A stretch of DNA of 56,197 bases from Pinguiococcus pyrenoidosus (taxonomy: Eukaryota; Sar; Pinguiophyceae; Pinguiochrysidales; Pinguiochrysidaceae). How positions within the stretch are numbered: the first letter of the stretch is position 1; each line of letters begins with the position of its first letter. The translations under genes were made by a program, and so were the position numbers. Under the pieces are notes generated by a model. That model did not search any database and was not told the origin of the DNA. It was given only the letters and a program-made list of their open reading frames with translations. The stretch covers positions 1 through 56,197 of the forward strand of contig JAAMXY010000026.1 of the NCBI GenBank assembly GCA_019677205.1. The letters are read 5' to 3'. Shown here in pieces: positions 41,607 through 51,531 of this stretch.

Positions 41607-44600
41607 CTACGTCTCATCTTCGTGCTCCGACTGCTTCTTCGCCGAAAAGCCTCGGCGCCCGCGAGGGCCATCATCGCCGAGCGCCTTCATGAGCCTTCGC
41701 ACGTCACCGGGATAAGTCTTGGCCAGCGTCCGCCGTATTGGCCGGATATCAAAGGGATCGAGGCCGTCTTCTCGGATGAGCTGGAGCACCATCCGAATGC
41801 CCTCGATGTCTTGGCGCGACACATACAGGTTCATCAGGGTCGTATAGGCAACAGTCCCCGGCTTGAGCTTCAGCGCTTTCATGCGGTGGAAGACCTGAAG
41901 CGCAGCGCGGCTGTCTCCGCCTTTTGCGTGTGCATTGAGGAGAGTGCTGTATGTGACTTCGTCCGCTCGAACCTTTTGAGCCTCCATCTCAGTCAAAATC
42001 TCGCTTGCGGCCGCAGCGTCACCGGCGTTTGCCAAACAGGAGAGCATGACATTGAACGTGAACTTGTTCGGGCGCACCCCTGCGACGTCCATCCGCTGTC
42101 GCACGCGCCTCATGCCCTTCACGTCGCCGCTGCTTGCGTAGATCTTGAGCAGGCTGGTGAATGTCCTCTCGTCCGGAGCGAGGCCCTCGCCCTCCAAGCG
42201 ATCCATCAAGAACTCGGCCATTTCCACCTCCGAATGCTCCTTCTTGCGACCCCTTGCCTGACCCGCTACGTCACTCGCAGAGAGCCGGATCGGCCGGTTC
42301 GCATACGCCCGCAGACCGCACCCTTTCAGGAGAATGTTGTATGAAGCAATGGTGGGCGAGAGGCCAGCAGTGCTCATTGCCTTCACTGCCTCCCACGCTT
42401 CCTGGAAGTGGTGCTGCTTCACATACAGCGTAATCACGGAGTTCATCACCTCCGGCGGAGGTCTGAGCCCCTGCCCACACAGCTGTAGCACCGCTTTTTC
42501 CAGGCGCTGCACACGAGCAGCCTGCCCTTGCGCTTGGTCCACCTCGGCAGAAGCACCTGCTACGGCCTGGAAGAATCCGGCGTCCGCTTCCAGCTTGTAG
42601 TGGGCCATTTCACCCAAGAATGTCTCAATTCGCCGCCGCACAGCCTGCTTATGCTTGTTGGATTTGTTCGACTGTATGGAAGCGACGAGTCCGGAGATCG
42701 CGGCTGTGTACAGCGGGGTGTCCGGGACCACGCCGGACTGCTTCAGAGTCTCGTACATCAGATCCATCTCGGCGAGGGCACCCCGGCGAGCATACGCCTC
42801 GATGAGGGGCGAATACGAGCAGACATCTGGAGAGAATCCGTCCCTCTGCAGTTCCGCAAGCACGCCCAACGCACCTTGTAGAGCAGTCGCGTCGCTGCCC
42901 CTGCAATACGAACTGAGCAGGCAGTTGTAGGCTCGTAGATTCGGACGCACCCGGGCGGCACGCATGACTTGGAAAACCTCTTGTGCGCCCTCGTGGTCAC
43001 CTCGCTTTGCGCATATGCTGACGAGGGGAATAAATTCCCTCAAGGCCAGCCTTGCGCCCAAGTCGAGAAGCTCTGTGATGGCGCTGATCGCGGAGTCGAC
43101 GTCGCCATGCTTGACCGCGGCCTCGATGACCTTCATCACGTTCTGCGGGTTGGGAACTCGGCCGGATTTTCGATACCGCTCAAGGACGGCGCTCTGAACA
43201 TATGTGTAGTTGGTCCTGGTGCTTCCAGTGGAGCCTCCAGCGCCCGGTGTCGAGGTTGATAGGTTGCGGCCGATCACCGAAGGACTAGCTGAGGCGTCGC
43301 CGACCGCTCTGTCCACGGGGAGCATGGATCCACCAACCGGAGCGTCGCCGTTCTGTGTCGCCGTCATTGTGTGGTAACCTCTTACTCCTCGCCTCCTTCT
43401 CCGGTTCTCATCTCCAGCTTCTACCCGCTGCAGCCGAGGCACGACTGTGCCTTCGTTGTGGCCCGCTGTCGTCGTCATTCTGTCAACCTGATCCCAGGAT
43501 GCTTCAGCGGCGGATTCGGCCTCGGCCTTCTCCGCATAGCCCGCGCCTCCTGACGAGCAGGGCGCCCTCGACGAAGCTTCGTGATCTACGTCCATGATCA
43601 TGCTCTCCGAGGAAGCCAGCACGGCCCTTAGAGTCGAGTAGACGTCATCCTCCACCTCAGCTTCCACCTGCGCTCCATCGTTCACCTCGAACTTCTCTTC
43701 CTCGACACAAGTATCATCCGAGTGAAGCAGAGCCGCGAGTCTCTGAGTGGCTTTGCCATCCACTTGTGCAGCCATCGACGTGTCGGTGCTGTCTAAGCTT
43801 CTCATCTGGTCTGAACTGGCGCTGCCTTCTTGTTGAAGAAGCCTCCCGAGCATATCATTGCAAGCTTCCGTGTCAACTGGCGTGTCGGCATCGTACATAC
43901 GAGCAAGCATTCCCTGCAGGTCGTCAGAGAGGGCGCGGTCCTGGAGGCTTGGTCGATCCAGGCCACTGTCTCCGCCTGCTTCAAATGACGTGGCCACTCC
44001 GTCTTCCGCTGTTTCTTTCGATGACTTGGGGAAAGGAGACGCCGACGACAAGCCACCCCTTCCGTCGATTTGCAGCTTCAGCCGTCGCACTACCTGTTCG
44101 CTTGGTTTCTTTCCCGTTCTCAGAAGGAATTGCAGCAAGGCACTGCTGCCCAAGTTCTTGTCGCACAACGTTCTCCACGCATGAACCAGATTCTGCCAGT
44201 CCTCGCGTTGAACAAGGCCCCGTGCAAGCCGCTCTAAGGTGTCCCGACTAACCGTGCATGACGATGCAGCGAGACTCTCCAAAATCCTCGGGAAAGACGA
44301 GGAGAATCGCGAATGGGCAAGCTCTTCGACGACCCACTCTTGTACAAATCTGCTGGGAAGGGATACCACCAAGCATCGGAGATCATCTTCACGATCTCTT
44401 TCAAGCAAAGCTTCCACCGTGGCGCTGAACGTGTCAAAGCGCATTGAGTGCCGGGTACTCCGCTGACGACCCCCCTCGTGGTTCTCCAGCAGGATAAGAT
44501 CAACGAGCTCGTCGGTGCGCGCATCTGGGTCAATTTTTGATGGTGGGTTTCCTTGTGGTGTGTCGTCCTTGTTGGCGATGCTGTCCACCGCCGGGCCTTC

Positions 44601-45617
44601 CGCAATCGAATCGACCCTGCTAGTCCCGAGATTGCTGCTCAAGTCGGGCGGCTGCTCCCTAGGCGATACTTGCTCCACAGGAGGTACCTGCCCGCTAGGC
44701 GGTACCTGCTCCTTCGTCGAAATCTGCTGTGGAAGCACCGCCTGGTTTTCCGGCGATGCTTGCATCGGATCTGGTGACGAAATCCCTTCAGCCTCTCTTC
44801 CATTCTCTGTGAAGCCCCCCACTCCCGCATCTACCATCCCATGACGTTTCTCTTCGCCATTCATATGTCCTTTGTGTCCGCTCGATTCTTCCAAGGATCT
44901 GGTGCCCTCTGCTGGTTCTTGGTAGGGGTCGGTGCCGGCCTCTTCCCGAGATCGGAGGCCGCCCAATTCTTCCTTTCGAAACTGTACCCCCCCCTCGGCC
45001 TTTCGCCCTGAGTCAGCGTCGCGGTGCTGCTCTAGATCTGCATGAATCCTCCCGTCATGCACCAAGCCGAGGAGCCTTTGGGCTTCGGCAGAGGTGCCTT
45101 CCTCCAAGACGAGCTCTCGGAGCCTTCCGAGAAGACTCGGCTCCAGCTGCGTTCCCTGGTCGACTGCGCCTCGCAGCACCGGCAGTGCACCTCTGAAATC
45201 ACCCCGACGACACATGTCTTCCAGCACGACGGGGATGTACACGAAGCGGTCAAAAATGGAGCTGTAGACCTCAGTCGAAGGATGGACGCCAGCGGCCCGA
45301 AGCTCCCGCAGAACGCTCCGGACGTCCTCCTCGGAGCCCTTCCGGCCAATGTGCAGCAGCTGATCCTTCAAATCCACGACGCTCTGTGTCTCAGGCCCGA
45401 TCGAACCTCTCGAACGCTGCAAAATCTGGCGCGCTTTCTCAAAGTGCCCCCGCTTTGCGCACTCGTTCAGGGCTTGCACCATCCCCGAGATCCGCTCCGC
45501 CCTTGTTTCACGGAAGGATCTTGTTCTGAGCCGTCCCCGCCGCCGCAGGGATGTTTGCTGAAGCAGAGCTCCCCGACGCATCATGCTTTGGAGAAGCTCG
45601 AGGGAGCGCCTTCCCAT
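41607..45617 (-). CDS. Long pentatricopeptide repeat (PPR) protein, probably organellar RNA-binding
   Basis: Single exon, 1336 residues from the ATG at 45617. PPR proteins bind organellar RNA, one repeat per nucleotide. The C-terminal third has about eight to ten 35-residue repeats of P type, for example VRPNLRAYNCLLSSYCRG, FSPDVCSYSPLIEAYARRG, LSPTIASYNILLKGCG, LAPDERTFTSLLKIYASSGD, VRPNKFTFNVMLSCLANAGD, VRADEVTYSTLLNAHAKGGD and LKPGTVAYTTLMNLY. The N-terminal two thirds have degenerate helical repeats, then a long acidic Ser-rich region that includes a small tandem QVPP-based repeat (about 44650-44720). The basic N-terminus (RRGALLQQTSLRRRGRLRTRS) would suit mitochondrial import; I see no signal peptide, though an upstream exon is possible. 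No SMR, DYW or endonuclease domain. Confidence 0.85.
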   Translation of the reverse strand: MGRRSLELLQSMMRRGALLQQTSLRRRGRLRTRSFRETRAERISGMVQALNECAKRGHFEKARQILQRSRGSIGPETQSVVDLKDQLLHIGRKGSEEDVRSVLRELRAAGVHPSTEVYSSIFDRFVYIPVVLEDMCRRGDFRGALPVLRGAVDQGTQLEPSLLGRLRELVLEEGTSAEAQRLLGLVHDGRIHADLEQHRDADSGRKAEGGVQFRKEELGGLRSREEAGTDPYQEPAEGTRSLEESSGHKGHMNGEEKRHGMVDAGVGGFTENGREAEGISSPDPMQASPENQAVLPQQISTKEQVPPSGQVPPVEQVSPREQPPDLSSNLGTSRVDSIAEGPAVDSIANKDDTPQGNPPSKIDPDARTDELVDLILLENHEGGRQRSTRHSMRFDTFSATVEALLERDREDDLRCLVVSLPSRFVQEWVVEELAHSRFSSSFPRILESLAASSCTVSRDTLERLARGLVQREDWQNLVHAWRTLCDKNLGSSALLQFLLRTGKKPSEQVVRRLKLQIDGRGGLSSASPFPKSSKETAEDGVATSFEAGGDSGLDRPSLQDRALSDDLQGMLARMYDADTPVDTEACNDMLGRLLQQEGSASSDQMRSLDSTDTSMAAQVDGKATQRLAALLHSDDTCVEEEKFEVNDGAQVEAEVEDDVYSTLRAVLASSESMIMDVDHEASSRAPCSSGGAGYAEKAEAESAAEASWDQVDRMTTTAGHNEGTVVPRLQRVEAGDENRRRRRGVRGYHTMTATQNGDAPVGGSMLPVDRAVGDASASPSVIGRNLSTSTPGAGGSTGSTRTNYTYVQSAVLERYRKSGRVPNPQNVMKVIEAAVKHGDVDSAISAITELLDLGARLALREFIPLVSICAKRGDHEGAQEVFQVMRAARVRPNLRAYNCLLSSYCRGSDATALQGALGVLAELQRDGFSPDVCSYSPLIEAYARRGALAEMDLMYETLKQSGVVPDTPLYTAAISGLVASIQSNKSNKHKQAVRRRIETFLGEMAHYKLEADAGFFQAVAGASAEVDQAQGQAARVQRLEKAVLQLCGQGLRPPPEVMNSVITLYVKQHHFQEAWEAVKAMSTAGLSPTIASYNILLKGCGLRAYANRPIRLSASDVAGQARGRKKEHSEVEMAEFLMDRLEGEGLAPDERTFTSLLKIYASSGDVKGMRRVRQRMDVAGVRPNKFTFNVMLSCLANAGDAAAASEILTEMEAQKVRADEVTYSTLLNAHAKGGDSRAALQVFHRMKALKLKPGTVAYTTLMNLYVSRQDIEGIRMVLQLIREDGLDPFDIRPIRRTLAKTYPGDVRRLMKALGDDGPRGRRGFSAKKQSEHEDET

Positions 45618-46494
45618 GGCCTCCAATGCCGGGAGGCGATAGCCTCGAGGCCGAGCTCCTCCTCTCTCAGTGTCTTGTGGCCCGACCGCTGCTGTTCACG
45701 ACTGCACCTTTCATACAGCTACAGAAACATGCGCCTTATCGTGACGAGCGCGAGGGATGATGGGCTTTCCTGAGAGCGCCGAAGCTCCTGCGTTCGACGG
45801 GCCGAAATTCCAACAGAGTGGCTACGACACGTGGCACGCTTCTCAGGTCTCAGACATGCGCCCAAGGCCTCACGGGCACGATCGAGGCAGCTGACGAGAG
45901 TCCAGAGTCGCGCAGGCCGAAGCGAGAGGCCTAGGCACTTGCTCGGCTGTAGAGAGGGGGTGGAAACACGATGCTGGCTGTGGCGCGCTTTTCCCTTTCG
46001 CTGCTCAAAACAAGAAAGAGATGGAAACAAGAACTAGGCCTGTGAACGTGTGAACGCGGCCTGCTGAACGCTGAAAACAAGTGGCGAGGCCGAGAACGCA
46101 ACGGCCGTCTCCGAGGCGTTCCGGAAACCCTCTGTCAGTCTGGTGTCCTGTGATTGGGTGCCATGCCGGAGCTTCGCTTGAGACTGCTGTGTGCGAGAAA
46201 AAGAAAAACGGAAGCCAGCCTGCGCGTTGCCCATTTGTCCCCTCGACGACGTGATTCACTCAATGGCCATAGCATGGGATACGTAGCTGGACAATGTCTT
46301 CGACCCACCCTGGAGGAGATCGTAACGATCAACGAGAACCCCAACGCTTCGGAGCAAAATAAACGCAGGCGCGCTCACTGCCGAAGCTGCTGCGGCGCAC
46401 CTTTCCTCTTCGTCGCGGGACGGCAAGCTATGCTCGGCCTGGTGGACGGAGCACGCCTATGAAGTGGGACTAGCCGACGATTTGAAGCTGAACC
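45618..46494. promoter_or_regulatory. Divergent intergenic region PPR protein / 7TM-RGS protein
   Basis: 877 bp between divergent starts. No supported gene; short frames on both strands are Arg/Ser-rich. Both promoters presumably lie here. Confidence 0.4.
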
Positions 46495-49429
46495 ATGGCG
46501 GAAGCTGCGATCTCCGTGATCCTCCTAAGCGTCGAGGTGTTGCTCTCCGTTGTATCCGCCGTTTTCTTTGTGCGACGAAGACGTAAGTGCCATGGCCCGC
46601 TCCGCTTCGCGCGCCGACAGTGATGGCTAACCAGAGGCCGCCGCAGCCTTTCCCCCTTTCGTCGGAAGTGGGCGCCCGCTCTTTGCCTACACCATCGCGA
46701 ATGTCTTTGTTGCCCTGAACGCCACCTCCGGCCTCGTGCGAGTCGTCGCGTTCTCCTTCCAGAAGGATCCCCTCGACCACCATTGCAACCTGCCCCTCCT
46801 CTCCTGGATATTCCTGTCGACGAGCATCATATGGTACGCCTCCTTCCTTGATCTGCTGAGACCCCCAATGTGACGTTGCTAACGGCACCCCCGCAGCTTT
46901 GCCATAGCGTACAGTCGATGCTTCTACAAGGCCGAGTACTCCATGTACATGGCGAGAATCCTGGTGTTCACCAACTGCACCATTGGCATGACCCAGAACA
47001 CCCGCGTGCCCCCCGGAAGAGATCCTGATCGGCGGGGCTTCCGCAACTCGCACACGACACCCCCCCGGAAGCCGGTGAATCAGATCAAGGAGCTTCAGAA
47101 CCTGGCGAAGACGGCCAGCGCCAACGCGTCCGGCCGGCGTGCCAACGTGCTGCTCGCTGGCGCATGTGCGGTACACTGCCTGATCAACATCATCTGCATC
47201 ATGGCCGACGGAACCGGCCTCGAGGAAGACGAGCGCTACGTGAAGAACGGCCGCTGCCATGAGGAGTGGGGCCTCGTCGTCACCTACAATGCTCTTGCCT
47301 GGTGCGCCGGCTTGGCGTTCGCCTACTGGTTCTCTCTCAAGGCCTGGCTTTTCCAGTTTGACGACGCGTACGGCGTGCAGCGCGAATGGAAGTACGCCCT
47401 GATCGTGACTGTGCTCACATCCTCGCTCTTCGTGGTGCTGGACGCCTTGGGAATGCCCGACGAAGACCCGTGGTTCTGGGCGACGCAGTGGAGGGCCGGG
47501 AGCAGCTTCTTGATCCAGGCCATCGTCGTGTGGTGGCCCATCCTGCGATCCTATGGCGTCCTGTCCTTCACGCCTCAGATGCCCCAGCCGCTTCGGAAAG
47601 ATGGCGCCAGGAACCCCATGAGCATCCGAGGCTCGAAGCTCGAGACCGAAAGCTTCGAAGAGCGGGCCCGTCAGTGGCTCCTGCAATCCGTCGCCCGCTT
47701 CTTCAAGAGTCCGAAGAGCTCCCCGCTGTGGCACACCGTGAGCGTCTCCGAGCTGGCGGAAGAAGCGAGCGCCTCCGTGCTTCAAGTCGCGCCGAAGACC
47801 CGTCGCAGCGCGCGAGTCATCAGCGTTGCGAGAATGCGTTCCTTGGAATCGCGATCGGTGTCCACGAGCTTGTCGAACAAGCAGGAGGACTCGGAGGCGA
47901 CCCTTGCCAGACTCCGATACTACATCGATTTGTATCGCTTTCTGAGTGAGATCCGGGCGGACAGGCTCAAAGGGTACCTGGACAGCAATGGCTGGACCTG
48001 CATGCTGAAGGGCTCCATCGTCGAAGACATACCCGAGCACGCGGAGCTCAACAAGCGGTACTCTATTCCCGAGAATGTGTCGGGTCTAAAGCTGAACGAC
48101 GGAACGGCGCTTGGCGGGCAGGACCGCCAAGCGTCGACTTCGTCGCTCTTTGAGGTGCTGATCTCCCCACCGAAGGCTTTCAAGCTGTTTACGGAGCACC
48201 TTCGGAAGGAGTTCAGCCTGGAGAACCTCCTGTTCCTCCAAGCCGTGGCGCGAATTCGATCTCTCGCGTACAGCGCGGCTTCGAAGCCCTCCCCCCCGTC
48301 GCCTTCCCAGGATGGAGTGAAGCAGATCGAGTCGGAAGGCTCGTCCATCTCGCGGGTGGTTTCCTCTGGCAAAGACTCAACCGGGAAGGAGTCAACGAGC
48401 ACGAACTCCCCTCTCTCTGGCTCGGTCGGTCACATGACCATCAAGTCCCACAGCATCCGAAGCATCTCTTTCCAGCACGAAGGGATGGCGTCGCCGACAG
48501 CCCTTGAAGAAGAATCGAAGATCTCGGGCGAGACGAAAGTCATTGATCTCGAGGTCCCGCTATCCGACACCTCACCGGAGGTCGGGAAGAAGAAGGCAGG
48601 CCCGGCTCCCTCGCTGCGGGTGAAGAGGGTTCATGCGAAGCGCGGGCACAAGGTGTACCCGTCCCCAGATGTGGCAACGAAGACCCCACGCATGACCAGG
48701 ACGCCCTCCAACGCGTCGTCCATCTCAGAGGAGGACCACAATCTATACGACGCGACGAAGGGTCCTGAGGGAAGCGAACTGACTCTGGCACGGTCGTTCT
48801 CCAAGACGGGGTACAACTCCCAGAAGCATCGATCGATGGTGATCCGTTGTCTGCGTACGCACATCAAGCCGGCAGATCATTTTTTCCGCATGAATACGTA
48901 CAAGAGATGCTTCTTTGGGCACGACGTCATTGACGTACTGAAAGAGCAAGGGTTCACGTCGTCCGAGGAGATCGCGATTTCCGTCGGCGAGGATCTTGTT
49001 CGGGCCAATCTCATCAATGCGGTGACGGGGGAGTATCAGTTCAAAACAACTCGTCTCTTCCGATTCATGGCGGACGAGGAAGCTACTCCCTTCTCCGAAG
49101 ACTTTGTGGAGAAGTTGCTGCCATCGAAGGACGCTTACGATGTCTGGAACACCTACTTGAGGCCCGGCTGCCTTTTCGAGGTGAACGTGTCGGATGGGGT
49201 CCGAAACGGCGTCCGCGTCCTCTTTGAGACAACTCGAAAGAGGCGACGGCGAAAGGCTGTCACGGACATTCCTGTGTGGGCGTTTGACACGGCGGCCAAG
49301 GAGATATACAGGCTTGTCTCCGTTGACTCCCTCCAGCGCTTTCAGGATACGGATGCCTATCAGACATTCCTCACCATCCGGGACCAAGAGATCATCAAAG
49401 CGATGAACAAGGCCAAGGGCTCCGCATAG
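46495..49429 (+). CDS. Seven-helix receptor-like protein with a split RGS domain containing a DEP domain
   Basis: Predicted exons: join(46495..46582, 46647..46833, 46897..49429), 935 residues. GT-AG junctions (CG|CC, TG|C) have matching phases, and both acceptors are C-rich. About seven hydrophobic helices: ISVILLSVEVLLSVVSAVFF, AYTIANVFVALNATSGLV, LSWIFLSTSIIWCFAIAY, VLLAGACAVHCLINIICIMA, YNALAWCAGLAFAYWFSL, YALIVTVLTSSLFVVL and FLIQAIVVWWPIL. RGS first half at about 510-550 (FKLFTEHLRKEFSLENLLFL). RGS second half at about 838-920 (AYDVWNTYLRPGCLFEVNVS ... FDTAAKEIYRLVSVDSLQRF). Between them sit a disordered stretch and a DEP domain (about 740-825: RMNTYKRCFFGHDVIDVL ... YQFKTTRLFRFM). RGS domains accelerate G-alpha GTP hydrolysis and DEP domains bind membranes or receptors. 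The layout recalls plant 7TM-RGS1, but the split RGS is unusual. Confidence 0.88.
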
Positions 49430-49550
49430 ACGGTCCAGAGCACTGAGAAATGGACCAAGCGCGTACTGAGAGATTGGTGGAGTAGCACGTTGTTGAGGGT
49501 TCTTGACTACATAGACTGCGGCTCGCAAAAAGCTGAACCGAAGATGGAAC

Positions 49551-51039
49551 TTATTCTCGCGACTCGTCCAGATTCTTCAGGGTTGCAAACCCCATGGCGT
49601 TCTTGGTCCAGTCCAGGGTTTGCTCCGCCACCTTCGCACAAAAGCGCAGCGTCAGTCAAGGAGTCGCTCCCGCTGCACCGAGCTTTCCTCAGCAGATAGG
49701 CTTTGACGTACCTCGTCCGCGGCAAGCTGGCCTTCCTTGAGGACGCTGTGCAAGTACGCCGGGTCTGTCATGATCTCCTTGTATTTCTCCTGGATGGGCT
49801 GCAGATGCGCAATCACAGCATCCGTAAGGAGCGGCTTGAACGAGCCCCAGCGCATGTCTGAAACCTCCGCCAGAATCTCCTCCTGCGTCATGCCCGTGAC
49901 GGACTGGTAGATGTTGAGCAAGTTGGTCGCCTCAGGTCGCTCTGGGTTGTCCCACTCCAAGCCGGTCAACTGATCTGTCTTGCACTTCTTGATCTTGCGC
50001 GCAATCACGTCAGGCTCGTCGGTCAGGCCAATGCGGCTGTTCTCGTTCTCGGCGCTCTTGCTCATCTTCGACGTGCCGTCGACGAGGGACATCACTCGAG
50101 CTCCCTCCTTCACGATGAGCGCCTCGGGCTCCCGGAAGACGCGTCGCACTTTCTTGCGCTTGCAGAACTGGTCATTGAAGCGGCGGGCAATGTCCCGAGT
50201 TAGCTCCAAGTGCTGCCGCTGATCCTCTCCAACCGGCACCAGATCGGATTGGTACAGGAGGATGTCCGCCGCCATCAGCACGGGATAGTCGAAGAGCCCG
50301 ACGCCAACGTTCTCGCCCTGCTTCACCGCCTTCTCCTTGTACTGGATCATGCGCTCCAGCCAGTTCATCGGCGTAATGCAGTTGAGAAGCCACGTGAGTT
50401 CCGCGTGAGCGCTCACATGGGACTGCACAAAAATCTTGGACTTCGCCGGATCCACGCCAGCCGCGAGGTAGGTGGCGACGGCCTCGATGGTGTCCTGACG
50501 AAGCTTCTTCGGATCGTGCGGCATCGTGATGGCATGCAGATCGACCACGAAGAAGAAGTTGTCGTAGGTATCCTGCCGAGAAGGTGATCGATCAGAGACA
50601 AGACAGAGAGACCAGCATCAGCGATCAAAGCATGACGAAAGCGGATCTCATGCCTCCGAGCAGCTCTACCCTTCACTGGACAAATCTCTTAAGCGGCGTG
50701 TCGTTCCTCTCTGCAGCGTCAAGATCTTAACGCGGCTGGGGGGAGGGGTGAAGCACGGCGTACCTGGTACTGCACCCACTGCCGAATCGCTCCAAGGTAG
50801 TTTCCCAGGTGCAGGTTGCCCGTGGGCTGCACCCCGCTCAGCACGCGCTTCTTGCGTGCAGGCTCGCTCTTCGCCTCCTCACTGACGGCCGTCATGGGAG
50901 CCTCCGCCCCGCTCTCGACGGCCCGCAAGGCCGTCCGCAGGCCGCCTCTGCGGACAGAGACGGAGCGCCAGGCCGCCGCATTGCGGACTGACAGAAGCAT
51001 CATGCCAAATGCGAGCAGTCTGCCAGTGGTCATCAACAT
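49551..51039 (-). CDS. trpS: Tryptophanyl-tRNA synthetase, organellar (plastid leader)
   Basis: Predicted exons: complement(49551..49631, 49712..50572, 50764..51039), 405 residues. It charges tRNA-Trp; bacterial-type class Ic enzyme. Exon 1 carries a signal peptide ([20 protein letters not shown]) with cleavage AAA|W, a short basic transit stretch ([18 protein letters not shown]), and the HIGH-type motif [18 protein letters not shown]. Exon 2 has [55 protein letters not shown] and the KMSKS motif (SKMSKSAEN). The true C-terminus needs a third exon, [22 protein letters not shown], matching the family's final A-ETL--V-E-MGF helix; without it the frame runs into the intron and stops at 49652. 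Divergent from the SulP gene. Dual targeting to mitochondria cannot be excluded. Confidence 0.95.
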
Positions 51040-51531
51040 CTCTCCTGGACGGCGCCGCTCGCAGGGCGCTACGCGGAGCGAAGGCGGCGCGAAGGAGCTC
51101 TCGCAAGACACGTCACACCGAGGTTCCCAACACGCAAGACAGACGGATCTTCCGTCTTCCGTGCTCCATATCGCTCCTGGTCATACTTTCGATTCTTGCC
51201 ATCTTGCCTTGCTGTCCTGATCAGCTGAAGGAGTGGTCCATGTCGATATCGAGAAGGCATTTCGGATCACTTCTGGTGTTCGCGCTTCGGTCAGAAACCG
51301 GAGTCGAGACCAGCACAGCTCAAATGCTCCCAACGCGGGCGGATTCGGCGCCACAGGGCATCGCTCTGTCGGATTTTGCGGAACTCGAGTGCCTTTCGTA
51401 CTCAGCTGCGATCGGAAGAGGCCAGGTGGCAGGGAGCTTCGTGCCAGCGCCGCGAAGCGCTCCACGGAGGCTCTTGGAAGGGCTTCGCAGCGGAATCCCG
51501 GCGCGAAGTGTCTCGCGTCCGCGCCGGAACC
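51040..51531. promoter_or_regulatory. Divergent intergenic region TrpRS / SulP transporter
   Basis: 492 bp between divergent starts. The frames through it show no homology. Presumed shared promoter region. Confidence 0.4.

Noticed and set aside
46457-48040. 527-codon minus-strand frame
   Set aside because: Antisense to the seven-helix region and linker of the 7TM-RGS gene; no recognisable protein.
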